A DNA stretch of 26,366 nucleotides from an uncultured Acetatifactor sp. (lineage in GTDB: Bacteria; Bacillota; Clostridia; Lachnospirales; Lachnospiraceae), in assembly GCA_910580225.1 (NCBI GenBank), contig CAJTXE010000011.1, forward strand, positions 80,815 to 107,180, given 5' to 3'. The position numbers were made by a program, and so were the translations under genes. Position 1 is the first letter of the stretch. The number at the start of each line of letters is the position of its first letter. Of the stretch, positions 1 through 8,213 are shown in pieces. Below the pieces are notes generated by a model. The model did not search any database and was not told the origin of the DNA. It worked only from the letters and a program-made list of their open reading frames with translations.

Positions 1-1
1 A

Positions 2-199
2 CCGACAGAGGAACCCGGAGCAACGGAGGAACCCGGACCGACAGAGGAACCCGGACCGACGGAGGAACCCGGACCGACAGAGGAACCCGGACCGACAGAG
101 GAACCCGGAGCAACGGAAGAACCCGGAGCAACGGAAGAACCCAATCCGACGGAAGAACCCGGAGCAACTCAGGAGCCACAGCCCACAGAAACTCCGAAA
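2..199 (+). repeat. 18-bp in-frame tandem repeat encoding a PTEEPG/ATEEPG stalk
   Basis: Eleven consecutive 18-nt units are visible. Nine are close copies of ccgacagaggaacccgga (units 2-163), alternating between Pro-Thr and Ala-Thr starts, and two are degenerate (164-199). The period is a multiple of three and the frame continues into the coding sequence, so this is a coding minisatellite, not CRISPR. Near-identical units make copy-number change by slippage or recombination likely. The array runs off the left edge, so total copy number is unknown. Confidence 0.93.
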
Positions 200-1102
200 C
201 CTGCACAATCCGGTGAGCAGATGAAGCAGCTGTTCCAGGATGTACTGGAAGCAGTCCGGGATGTGACTGCCGCCAGCAGTGCGGAAGAGAAGGCAGAGGC
301 TGTGGAAAAGCTTGTGGATACAGTAAAGGATGTGTTCATGCAGCCAACGGATAAGGTACAGAATGCCGCAGAACTGTTGAAAAATAAAGCATTGGACATC
401 ATGAGGCAGATGGAGGAGAAAATATCGGATCTGACCGGCAGAAAGGTGGCTATAGTGCAGGAGCAGGAGACAGCTGTGGTAGCGGAAATCGTAAATAAGG
501 AAGTCAATGTGCCGCAGGATATGAACGGAGAAATCCGGGTCAAGACAGTGCCTCTGCCTTCCGGACTGAGAACAGGCGCAGCGTCAGCTTATGAATTCGG
601 ACTGTACTATGGTCCGAAGGATGTACCATCAGCGGAATGGCAGGAGCAGGCGATATTTGACGTACCCATGGTTATTACGCTGAAGCTTACGGAAGAAATT
701 GACAAAAGCAAACCTGTCAGGGTGTACCATTTTGCAGACGGCAGCAGTAAAGGGGAGGAGGTATACAGCGAACTGACGGAGGACGGAAAGGCGGTTACGT
801 TTGTAGCAGACGGGTTCAGTATCTATGTGGTTCTGAACGAAACCGGTGAAACTGAGGCACCCGGCAGCGGCACCACTGAGAATCCTGGCAGTACCGTGGA
901 CGGTGGCGATGGTACATCTGTCCCGGCGGGCGGCGTAGGAACCAGCCCCAAGACCTATGACACCAGTGCGCAGGACGCTTTGGGAGAAAATGAAGGAATT
1001 CCGGTGCCTGCTGCAGTAACAGCAGTATTGGCGATGTTTCTGGCCTTTGGTGCATGGTGTCTGAAAAGAAAATTCAGCGGGAACCAAGAGGAAAGCCAAT
1101 AG
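2..1102 (+). CDS. C-terminal part of a repeat-stalked surface protein with a sorting-like tail (partial, 5' end outside window)
   Basis: The reading frame is open from the left edge, so the true start lies upstream; the internal ATG at 221 is not a credible start. The visible part has four regions. First is an acidic Pro/Glu/Thr stalk of six-residue repeats (to about 199). A charged, helix-prone stretch follows (about 215-450), then a beta-rich domain ending in ADGFSIYVV (about 450-840), a pattern common in Lachnospiraceae surface proteins. Last come a Gly/Thr-rich linker and a tail with SPKTYD (about 945-960), a hydrophobic segment (about 1005-1065) and a basic KRK end. This is the layout of a sortase substrate, but with Tyr where LPxTG-type signals have Gly and an unusually long gap before the membrane segment. 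Likely role: a cell-wall or membrane-anchored exported protein. The ligand is unknown. No sortase gene is in the window. Confidence 0.8.
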   Translation, partial: PTEEPGATEEPGPTEEPGPTEEPGPTEEPGPTEEPGATEEPGATEEPNPTEEPGATQEPQPTETPKPAQSGEQMKQLFQDVLEAVRDVTAASSAEEKAEAVEKLVDTVKDVFMQPTDKVQNAAELLKNKALDIMRQMEEKISDLTGRKVAIVQEQETAVVAEIVNKEVNVPQDMNGEIRVKTVPLPSGLRTGAASAYEFGLYYGPKDVPSAEWQEQAIFDVPMVITLKLTEEIDKSKPVRVYHFADGSSKGEEVYSELTEDGKAVTFVADGFSIYVVLNETGETEAPGSGTTENPGSTVDGGDGTSVPAGGVGTSPKTYDTSAQDALGENEGIPVPAAVTAVLAMFLAFGAWCLKRKFSGNQEESQ

Positions 1103-1118
1103 GGATGTGTATGATTGT

Positions 1119-1370
1119 AAGAAAAATACGCTGGAACCCGAGGGGGTTCCGGTTACAAGAGAGTAAGCATCCAGAAAGATAAAAAAATTGAAAAGCCTGT
1201 TACCGGCTTTCAAAACGATACCGACATTTTTTCAGGAAATACATCAACTGCTGTGTTTCGGGAAAATGTCGGTATTGCTTTTTTGCGGGATAAAAAGACC
1301 GTATTTCCAACCGAGGACAGCGTGCTGAAGATCTATTTCAAAGAGGGTCTTTACGACAGGAACCTGTAAC
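1119..1370 (+). pseudogene. Open frame with a short IS256-type transposase-like stretch (possible fossil)
   Basis: A frame without ATG start is open from just after a TAA at about 1116 to the stop at 1368-1370. Around 1286-1330 it encodes RDKKTVFPTEDSVLKI, which resembles the C-terminal region of IS256/mutator-family transposases, where a Phe-Pro-Thr-(Asp/Glu) motif precedes an Ala/Val-Leu-Lys helix. The expected KKW..RNW ending is absent, and the frame also spans a perfect hairpin. I can support only a resemblance; it may be chance. It covers most of the 375-nt gene-free stretch between the surface protein and the ABC genes. Confidence 0.25.
1218..1284 (+). terminator. Long-stem hairpin followed by T-tract
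   Basis: A perfect 13-bp inverted repeat (ATACCGACATTTT at 1218-1230; complement at 1263-1275) encloses a 32-nt loop. The loop can itself pair (GAAATAC with GTGTTTC, one G-U). A run of six T (1279-1284) follows three bases after the stem. This fits a factor-independent terminator for the upstream surface-protein gene. Because the arms are A/T-rich at the loop side and the loop is long, a mobile-element origin is also possible. Confidence 0.55.
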
Positions 1371-1391
1371 AGGAAAATCCGCCGGCTATTA

Positions 1392-1419
1392 TTGACAGCA
1401 CCGGATTGAGCTGTATAAT
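1392..1419 (+). promoter_or_regulatory. Sigma-A-type promoter for the ABC exporter pair
   Basis: TTGACA at 1392-1397, a 16-nt spacer, and TATAAT at 1414-1419. Both hexamers match the consensus. The site is about 58 nt upstream of the first ABC gene, which has the ribosome binding site AAAGGATGG at about 1459-1467. It therefore drives 1478-4680. Confidence 0.8.
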
Positions 1420-1477
1420 ATAAGTTAAGGGGCAGTAGTGATTTTAGATTATCAGAAGAAAGGATGGAAGAACAAAA

Positions 1478-3097
1478 ATGAATACCGAATCAAAAAATAT
1501 TCTAAAAAAATCTGTCGGCAGTTTGTTTATGGCGGGAATTGCCGTCTGTTTGGGTGCAGGTCTGGGTATTTTTTATTTGGAGTGCATAAGGCTTTTGGCG
1601 GATAGTGTTTTAACAAAAAATGTTGGTAAAATATGGGGCATATTTGCAGTATTTGCAGCCAGCTTAATTCTATCAGCGCTGTTTCTCTGCATTCAAAACA
1701 GTAAGGTTTTGACAATAAAGCAAAGAATGATAGAATCTCTGGAGAATAAAGCCATGGACGTTTGGCTCAGCTCAAATTATAAAAACAGTGAAAATACCGA
1801 AAAAATGCTGCCCATTATTCGCAATGACATTTTTACATATTCCGAGCAGCTTTCAGAATTGATATTAAAAATAATAGGAACTGCTGTTTCAGTGATTTTG
1901 ACAAGTATTTATGTCATTCTGATTGAACCCTGGCTTTTAGCCCTGACCCTTTTTTTATCTCTGGCGGCCATTTCAATCAGCGCCTACAGGGGAAGAAAGC
2001 TGCCGGAACAGAATCAAAAGCTTTATTTTCATATGGGCGCAATTTATAATCACAATGCGGAGCTGGTACGAAACCGGGAAGCTGCCTATGTACTCAACGG
2101 TGAAAGGGTGGTGAAGCCCTATCAAAAAGAGATTGCCGACTATAAAATTGACCAGGCAAAAATTTTAGGCACAATGACCGTACAGAGAATATTAGGTTCG
2201 GCAAACACTATTTTGAATACCTGTGCCATACTGATCATCGGAGGATATGGGGTTTCCAGGGGCAGCATTGAAATCAGCGAGTTCATTGTGCTTTTGGCGG
2301 CTGTGGGATCTTTGACCAATACGCTGTATCAAATTCCCGCCTGTATTTCAGGGTATCAGCAACTTAAGGGCATGGACAGCAGAATAAGCGCCTTGCTGAC
2401 TCCCCAGATCCAAGCTGCCTGCGGAGCTGAAGATATGGACAAAATTACTTCCATTTCAGCACAAAATGTGAGCTTTGCTTATGAAGAAGGAAAAGATCTC
2501 TTTGAAAACATAACGATAGATTTGAAAGCGGGGGAATGTCTGATTTTAAAAGGAGCGTCAGGCTGCGGGAAATCCACGTTGCTGAAAATTTTTGCGGATA
2601 TACTAAAAAGTTATAGAGGAACGATACTCTGCAGCGGTAAAAATCTGAAAGACTTGAAAGAAAGCGCCTTTTGGGATAGAATTTTATATTTAAGCCAGCA
2701 ACCACAGCTTATTTCAGGGACAATAAAAGAAAATATTACAATGTTTCGAGATGCACATGAAAAAAAGCTCAATGATGCAGTGGAGCAGGCGGGACTAAAA
2801 AACCTTATTCCCAAATTGCAAAGAGGGCTGGATACCCCTGTTTCCATGCTGAATCTATCTTCAGGAGAACAGCAGAGAATCTGTCTGGCCAGAGCCTTTT
2901 ACGGAGATTATGACGTAATCATTTCTGATGAAAGCTTCTCCGCAGTAGATCCTGACTCACGCAGGGAGATATTCGGAAAAATCCTTACCCAGATCAAAGA
3001 AAAGTCCCAGATACTGATTATGTCCTCACATACGGATTTTGATGATCATTCTCAGGGGTGTGTAGAAATTCTGGATATGGGAGGAAAAAAACAATGA
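1478..3097 (+). CDS. ABC exporter half-transporter (membrane domain fused to ATPase), first of pair
   Basis: The 539-residue protein has an N-terminal six-helix exporter-type membrane domain (about 1-300) and a C-terminal nucleotide-binding domain. In the latter are Walker A GASGCGKST (359-367), signature LSSGEQQR (460-467), Walker B ending in D484-E485 with the catalytic Glu, and H-loop His518. All key ATPase residues are present, so this half should be hydrolysis-competent. The signature carries Ser for the first Gly. Its stop overlaps the next start by four bases (ATGA), so the two proteins are translationally coupled and probably form a heterodimer. Such half-transporters export peptides, lipids or drugs; the substrate cannot be told, because no precursor peptide, maturation enzyme or immunity gene is next to them. 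The region is more A+T-rich than the flanks, suggesting acquisition. Confidence 0.9.
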   Translation: MNTESKNILKKSVGSLFMAGIAVCLGAGLGIFYLECIRLLADSVLTKNVGKIWGIFAVFAASLILSALFLCIQNSKVLTIKQRMIESLENKAMDVWLSSNYKNSENTEKMLPIIRNDIFTYSEQLSELILKIIGTAVSVILTSIYVILIEPWLLALTLFLSLAAISISAYRGRKLPEQNQKLYFHMGAIYNHNAELVRNREAAYVLNGERVVKPYQKEIADYKIDQAKILGTMTVQRILGSANTILNTCAILIIGGYGVSRGSIEISEFIVLLAAVGSLTNTLYQIPACISGYQQLKGMDSRISALLTPQIQAACGAEDMDKITSISAQNVSFAYEEGKDLFENITIDLKAGECLILKGASGCGKSTLLKIFADILKSYRGTILCSGKNLKDLKESAFWDRILYLSQQPQLISGTIKENITMFRDAHEKKLNDAVEQAGLKNLIPKLQRGLDTPVSMLNLSSGEQQRICLARAFYGDYDVIISDESFSAVDPDSRREIFGKILTQIKEKSQILIMSSHTDFDDHSQGCVEILDMGGKKQ

Positions 3098-4680
3098 AAA
3101 TGCTGAACAGACTGAAATCCACAGCCATTATTTTAAAAAAGCATAAGCTGAAATTTGCAGCTTTGCTGATGGTGTTTTCTTTCATATCCTTTGCGCTGCC
3201 ATTGACTGTGCCCTTTATGATACAATCTATGATGGGCCAGATAGAAAGCGGTATGAGCGTAACTCCATGGATGATTCTAGGCTTGATTATGACAGCTTTA
3301 TTCATGCTTATATTGGATTACCTGGTAAACGTATATGGAAATGTCATGTGTGCAAACCTTATTTACAGAGGTTCGGCGGATTTGTATCAGGATCTGTTTG
3401 CGTTGCCCTACGGTGAAAGGGAAGAAAAATATAATGAGGAAGAATTGCTCCAGAGCATTACCGCATTTACCGATTCCGCCCTCTCCTTATGGGTTATGCT
3501 GATCAGTCTTGTGATCAGTGTGATCGTAATGGGCGTTCTGTTGATTTTATCGGTGAATGTTCACTATACGGTTTCCTTTTTTATTTTGGCCCATATCGGC
3601 ATCACCGTTTTTGCAGGCAAAAAGATCAATGGCATATCTGAAAAATATGCCTCCCAGCTTCAAAGCTTTGAAGCTGAAAAAAATAAAAACGTCCAGGAAC
3701 TGATGTATCACGCCGATTTTATCAATATGAACTGCCTGCAGAACATGATAAGAAGCCGTTTTGACCAGACCAGAAGGGATATTTTCCGTGTTCAGGCCGA
3801 ACAGCTGAAACAGAATAATCTTTATCTTTCTCTGCAGAGAGTCATCAGCGAACTGGTAAGCGGATTTATTTATCCTGTTTTAGGATTTTTGCCCGGCAGT
3901 GTAAACATATCAGGAGGAAATCTGGCTTCCGTTAAAAGCATTATCGAAGAATCCGAAAAGCAAACACAAAATATTCAGCAGATGGCGGCCTATATCCCCT
4001 ATAATACCGTACCCATCGACAATGGCAAGGAACTGTTCAGCCTGAAAAGAGAAACAAAATCTCAAAATCCTGACAATAGCTGTGCCCTGGCCATCGACAA
4101 ATTATGCTTTGAAGCAGAAGGCAGTAAAATTCTCTCGGATATCAATTTATACATACAAGAGGGGGAGCATATTGCGATAATGGGGGAAAACGGCAGCGGA
4201 AAATCCACATTGCTTCGCTGTATTATGGGCATGTATGTTCCCACATCCGGCAGTATAACATTATTTGGCAAATCCCCCATAAATGATGCAGCTTATTTTA
4301 GAGAAAAGAATATTTTTTCCTATATGCCCGCCGAGTCTCAGCTTTACGAAACTACCGTTGACGATAATATCTTAATGGGCAGTTTCAGCGAGGTAAGCCT
4401 GGAGAACCTAAAAAATGCCACCGGGGTTTTTGATTTTTCGGATGGTGAAATTTCTTCCGTATCCCAGCTTTCAGGAGGGGAACAGCAGAGAGTGAATGCC
4501 GCCAGAACCTTTTCTAACAGCAAGGCGGAACTCATTCTTCTGGATGAGCCTACAGCGTCCCTGGACAGGGAACATGCCGAAAAGTTGATGAAATATATAA
4601 GAAGCAATAAGGCTACCGTTATTTTTACTACTCACCGTGAGGAAGAAGCAGTATATGCTGACAGAGTGATTCAGATGTGA
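3094..4680 (+). CDS. ABC exporter half-transporter, second of pair, with a weak last membrane segment
   Basis: The chosen start is the ATG at 3094, which overlaps the previous stop and follows GGAGG at about 3079-3083; the frame extends upstream but without a good start. The protein has 528 residues. Four clear membrane helices lie in about 20-175. Residues about 255-300 hold one short hydrophobic stretch (SGFIYPVLGFLPG) followed by polar sequence, where helices five and six of an exporter would normally lie. The ATPase domain is intact: Walker A GENGSGKST (364-372), signature LSGGEQQR (459-466), Walker B LILLDEP (480-486), and H-loop His514. It may be a genuine short variant or a domain that has suffered a small in-frame deletion. 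It should pair with the product of 1478-3097. Confidence 0.88.
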   Translation: MKMLNRLKSTAIILKKHKLKFAALLMVFSFISFALPLTVPFMIQSMMGQIESGMSVTPWMILGLIMTALFMLILDYLVNVYGNVMCANLIYRGSADLYQDLFALPYGEREEKYNEEELLQSITAFTDSALSLWVMLISLVISVIVMGVLLILSVNVHYTVSFFILAHIGITVFAGKKINGISEKYASQLQSFEAEKNKNVQELMYHADFINMNCLQNMIRSRFDQTRRDIFRVQAEQLKQNNLYLSLQRVISELVSGFIYPVLGFLPGSVNISGGNLASVKSIIEESEKQTQNIQQMAAYIPYNTVPIDNGKELFSLKRETKSQNPDNSCALAIDKLCFEAEGSKILSDINLYIQEGEHIAIMGENGSGKSTLLRCIMGMYVPTSGSITLFGKSPINDAAYFREKNIFSYMPAESQLYETTVDDNILMGSFSEVSLENLKNATGVFDFSDGEISSVSQLSGGEQQRVNAARTFSNSKAELILLDEPTASLDREHAEKLMKYIRSNKATVIFTTHREEEAVYADRVIQM

Positions 4681-4736
4681 CAGCAGTGTAAAGTGCGGGA
4701 GAAGCTGCAGCAACGTGAGCGGTAAAACAGAACAGA

Positions 4737-4772
4737 GGAAGTATCATGGGAAACCATGGTACTTCCTTTTTT
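4737..4772 (+). terminator. Rho-independent terminator of the ABC exporter pair
   Basis: GGAAGTA at 4737-4743 pairs with TACTTCC at 4760-4766. CATGG/CCATG extends the stem inward around a GAAA loop, and six T follow (4767-4772). It lies 57 nt after the second ABC gene and separates it from the sugar locus. Confidence 0.9.
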
Positions 4773-4784
4773 GGAGCAGAATAT

Positions 4785-4811
4785 AAAATTACCCTATTTC
4801 CAGTTTTTTTC
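4785..4811 (+). promoter_or_regulatory. Operator-like element, copy 1 (upstream of yesN-type gene)
   Basis: The core AAAATTACCCTATTTCCAG recurs with two changes at 10683, upstream of the permease genes; 22 of 27 positions agree. No other copy was found by eye. It lies just upstream of plausible promoter hexamers, in the right place for an activator such as the AraC-type regulator encoded next to it. Its function as a binding site is inference. Confidence 0.45.
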
Positions 4812-4814
4812 TTC

Positions 4815-4889
4815 TTGTTATGGACAGACAGGAATTATAAGATAGAGTAAGAGAAGTGGCTTTACAGAAATGGTATAGGAACTTAAAAT
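4815..4889 (+). promoter_or_regulatory. Candidate promoters for the two-component operon
   Basis: Two possibilities are visible. One is TTGTTA (4815-4820), 17 nt, TAAGAT (4838-4843), directly downstream of the shared 27-nt element. The other is TTTACA (4861-4866), 17 nt, TAAAAT (4884-4889), which would leave a very short leader. The first has the better position for activation by a factor bound at 4785-4811. Sequence alone does not decide between them. Confidence 0.4.
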
Positions 4890-4909
4890 AGTTTTAAGGG
4901 AGATAATTT

Positions 4910-6430
4910 ATGAAGATACTGATCGCAGACGATGAGGACTACACCAGAGAAGGGTTGGTGGAGGAGATAGACTGGGAGGACTTCGGAATCGACGAGATTA
5001 TGCAGGCGGTAAACGGGGAGGAAGCGCTGAAAATCGTGAAATGGTTCCGGCCGGACATTGTGCTGTCGGATATTCGTATGCCGAAGATAGACGGGATTGC
5101 TTTTGCGGAGGAGATGGTGAGGCTGATTCCCGGAAGCAAGCTGATCTTTATGAGCGGTTATATGGAGACGGAGTATCTTAAAAGCGCCATACGGTTGTCT
5201 GTAATTGATTATATAGAAAAACCCATAGATGTGGTACAGGTGAAAAAGGCCCTGAGGCGGGCGGTGGATGAGATTGCCAGGGAACGAAAGACCAGGGAGG
5301 CAGATCAGGTGAATCGGGAGTTCCGACAGCAGAAGCTGTTCGAGCTGTTGGTGCACAGGGACAGCGATGAGCGTACCGTGGAGAAGCTTGCAGGGGAAGT
5401 GGGCTTTCCCATGACAGGAGATTACGTCTGCGTGGCAGTGCAGTTTCCCAGAAGCAGGAAAAATACCGGAGGAGAACTGGAACAGGTGCTGGAATTGGTT
5501 TCCGGCATCGAGTGCAGGGCGGTCGGCGTCTGGCAGGAGGAATCCTGTTTTGAGATCATTTTGTCCTATCCGGAGAAAGCCCATTATCGCCTGGCGCCGC
5601 TGTACTGGAGAATCCTGGAGAAATGGCCGGAGAGCAAGGTGGCGGTGGGTATTGAGGCAGGGGACTGCAGAAATATATACAACAGCTGTAAGACAGCCCG
5701 GGCTGCTATGAACTGTGCCTTTTATCAGCCGGATAAAAGGATGTATGAAATAGACGAGATTATTTTGCAGAAACGATTCATGGAGCCCGGCATTTATGGT
5801 GCATTTCTGCGGGTGCTGCCGGAGGGACCCAATAGGATGTCCGAATGGTTCCAGAGCCTGTTCGGGGACCTGGTTTCCAGGAAGTATTACCAGAAGGAGC
5901 AGGTGTACACGCTGATGATTTCACTGCTCACCGCAGTATTTCGACAGTATCCGGAAATCTGCGGACGACTGCCGCAATTGGGAGGGGAGGAGCAGCTCCA
6001 GTCTCGTATTCTGGGGATGGACAGTCTCCGGGAAATCCAGGATTTTACGGAGAAAATATTGGGGTGTGTTCAGGAGCGTGAGGAAGCATTGTCCGGCTAC
6101 AGCAGAGTAATTCGGGGGGTATTGGATTATATAGCAGCTCATTACGGAGAAGAGAATTTGAGTACGGCCCGGATTGCGGAGTATTTTCACTTTTCCCCGG
6201 CGTATATGAATGTGCTGTTCAAGCAGGAGATGAAGGTGACCTTGAAGCAGTATTTGAGCAGCTATCGTCTGGAGAGAGCAAGGAAACTGCTGGAACAGGA
6301 TTATATGAAAATCACAGAAATCGCCGAGAAATGCGGTTATGCCAATGCCAATTATTTTGCAAAGGTGTTTCGGGAAAGTATGGGAATGACACCTGTGGAA
6401 TACCGGGAAAAGTGTATCAAGAGCTTCTAA
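4910..6430 (+). CDS. YesN-type response regulator with AraC-type DNA-binding domain
   Basis: The 506-residue protein has an N-terminal receiver domain (about 1-120) with acidic pocket D7-D8, phospho-acceptor D54 in VLSDIRMPKI, S82 and K104, all canonical. A middle region of about 280 residues has no motif I recognise. A C-terminal AraC/XylS double helix-turn-helix lies at about 400-506 and includes TARIAEYFHFSPAYMNVLFK and ITEIAEKCGYANANYFAKVF. The start ATG follows AAGGGAG at a good distance. The sensor kinase follows after 22 nt. In this family phosphorylation activates transcription of neighbouring carbohydrate genes, so the transporter and glycosidase genes downstream are the expected targets. 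Confidence 0.95.
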   Translation: MKILIADDEDYTREGLVEEIDWEDFGIDEIMQAVNGEEALKIVKWFRPDIVLSDIRMPKIDGIAFAEEMVRLIPGSKLIFMSGYMETEYLKSAIRLSVIDYIEKPIDVVQVKKALRRAVDEIARERKTREADQVNREFRQQKLFELLVHRDSDERTVEKLAGEVGFPMTGDYVCVAVQFPRSRKNTGGELEQVLELVSGIECRAVGVWQEESCFEIILSYPEKAHYRLAPLYWRILEKWPESKVAVGIEAGDCRNIYNSCKTARAAMNCAFYQPDKRMYEIDEIILQKRFMEPGIYGAFLRVLPEGPNRMSEWFQSLFGDLVSRKYYQKEQVYTLMISLLTAVFRQYPEICGRLPQLGGEEQLQSRILGMDSLREIQDFTEKILGCVQEREEALSGYSRVIRGVLDYIAAHYGEENLSTARIAEYFHFSPAYMNVLFKQEMKVTLKQYLSSYRLERARKLLEQDYMKITEIAEKCGYANANYFAKVFRESMGMTPVEYREKCIKSF

Positions 6431-6452
6431 GTTATTTGAGAGGGTAACAGGT

Positions 6453-8213
6453 ATGGAGAAAATCAGGGAATGGTTCCGAAATGCTTCTCTGAGAGGGAAA
6501 ATCCTTCTGCTGATTGTGCTGGGAGGAATTCTGCCGTTGGGTATGGTGATGGTAATTTCTTTTTTCATAGTCAGGGCACAGACAGAAGAAAGGCTGATAT
6601 ATGCTTTGAACCAGGGATATAGCCAGGTATACCAGGCTGTAGGCGATAAGCTGTCAAGGCTTCATAATATCTCCACTCTTTTTGCGGTGAATGATATAAC
6701 CAGTCCTGTGTTTCGGTTTGACGACAAGGAAATGGATGTGGCGGAGCAGCTGATGCTTTTTGAAAATATTAATTCTTATGCCTATGGCCTGGAGATGACG
6801 ATGGATTCCAGTAACATTATCTTTTATATTGAAGATAATTATTCAGTCGTCAATACCCAGAGCAATCGCTACCGTCCTCTGACAGATGCCTACGGGGCAC
6901 AGTGGTACCGAAGTCTTCAGGAGAACAACGGACGTCCTCTGTGGGTGCTTTTGGATGGAAGCGGAAAAAACGGCTCGTATGCTGCCATTGCAAGGGAACT
7001 GTGGAATCCGGACGACTACAGCCAGACAATAGGAATCCTGGCCATTATGATGGAACAGAAGAACCTGGTAAATATGCTGCAGAATTCTTATGAGGGCCAA
7101 GTGCTGTATCTGGAGACAGCAGACGGCGCTCTGCTGGCAAGTAATCTGCCGGAAGGGGAACTGTCCAGGCTTTCGATTCCAGAACGGAATGTGGATGACA
7201 GGGAGTTTCGCAGCATAATGCTGGACGGTATCTCATGTTATGCCAGGAGCTGCCGCATCGACGGCTCCAATGTGTATCTTGTATCTGTTATTCCGAAACA
7301 GGATGTGCGTAAAAGTATTAATGTTCTGAACGGCAATATGGGATTGATGTTTGTAGGCGTGAGTCTGATGATGCTGGTGGTAATGGCAACTATGGCCAAA
7401 TCCATAACAGGCCGCCTGAAGCTTTTGAAAGAACAGATGCTTCTGATTCAGAAAGGAAATATCTGCAAGATGGAAGAGGGGTCCTCACGGGATGAAATCG
7501 GGCAGCTTATCGGCAATTACAATGTAATGGTGGACAGAGTGGAGGAGCTTTTGAAGGAGCAGTATACCCTGGGACAGGAGAAGGTACAGGCGGAGCTGAG
7601 GGCGCTTCAGTCCCAGATTAATCCCCATTTTCTCTACAATACCCTGGACATGATAAACTGGATGTCACAGAAGAGGGAGTCGGAAAATATCCGCAGCGTA
7701 GTCCAGGCCATGTCCCGTTTTTATCGCCTGACTTTAAGCAAGGGGAAGGATATTGTGCCGATCCGGGACGAGGTGGAGATGTGTGAGGCATATATGGAGA
7801 TCCAGAAACGGCGGTATAAGGGACGTATCTGCTATGAGGTGGAGGTGGACGAAGATGTTCTGGACAGCCTTATTCCGAAGATCACCCTGCAGCCGTTTCT
7901 GGAAAATGCGATCATCCATGGCATCAATGAAAAGGCGGACGGCCGCGGCATGGTGATTTTGAACGGATGGATGGAGGACGGGCGCATCACTTTAAGCGTG
8001 ACAGACGACGGGGAGGGAATGACCCAGGAGGACAAGGCGAAATCCCGCCAGGGCAGCCATTATGGGTTGTTAAATATCGAACACAGGCTGAAACTGTTTT
8101 TTGGGGAGTGTATACCGGTGCAGATTGAGAGTTCACCGGGGATAGGCACCTGCGTCATTATTAATATACCAATCAGAACAGGCATAGAAGAGGCGGTGGA
8201 GTATGAGGTCTGA
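6453..8213 (+). CDS. YesM-type membrane sensor histidine kinase
   Basis: The 586-residue protein has a first membrane helix at about 18-41, an extracellular sensing domain (about 42-285, Cache-like in position and length), a second helix at about 290-315 and a HAMP-like linker. The His-kinase domain has the phospho-acceptor His392 in QINPHFLYNTLD. The ATPase domain follows, with N485 in LENAIIHG, D518-D519-G-E-G-M, and G538 in HYGLLNIEHRL. This is the LytS/YesM class. It is the partner of the response regulator 22 nt upstream. The ligand is probably an oligosaccharide, or a sugar-loaded binding protein such as the one encoded immediately downstream; that is inference. Confidence 0.95.
   Translation: MEKIREWFRNASLRGKILLLIVLGGILPLGMVMVISFFIVRAQTEERLIYALNQGYSQVYQAVGDKLSRLHNISTLFAVNDITSPVFRFDDKEMDVAEQLMLFENINSYAYGLEMTMDSSNIIFYIEDNYSVVNTQSNRYRPLTDAYGAQWYRSLQENNGRPLWVLLDGSGKNGSYAAIARELWNPDDYSQTIGILAIMMEQKNLVNMLQNSYEGQVLYLETADGALLASNLPEGELSRLSIPERNVDDREFRSIMLDGISCYARSCRIDGSNVYLVSVIPKQDVRKSINVLNGNMGLMFVGVSLMMLVVMATMAKSITGRLKLLKEQMLLIQKGNICKMEEGSSRDEIGQLIGNYNVMVDRVEELLKEQYTLGQEKVQAELRALQSQINPHFLYNTLDMINWMSQKRESENIRSVVQAMSRFYRLTLSKGKDIVPIRDEVEMCEAYMEIQKRRYKGRICYEVEVDEDVLDSLIPKITLQPFLENAIIHGINEKADGRGMVILNGWMEDGRITLSVTDDGEGMTQEDKAKSRQGSHYGLLNIEHRLKLFFGECIPVQIESSPGIGTCVIINIPIRTGIEEAVEYEV

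Noticed and set aside
2..199. CRISPR-like regular repeats
   Set aside because: The units are contiguous with no unique spacers, have a period of 18, and stay in frame with a Pro/Glu/Thr coding repeat.
1105..1182. Short open frame after the surface-protein gene, considered as a precursor peptide for the ABC exporter
   Set aside because: It has no ribosome binding site and no leader-type sequence, and it lies upstream of the terminator and promoter that start the ABC unit.
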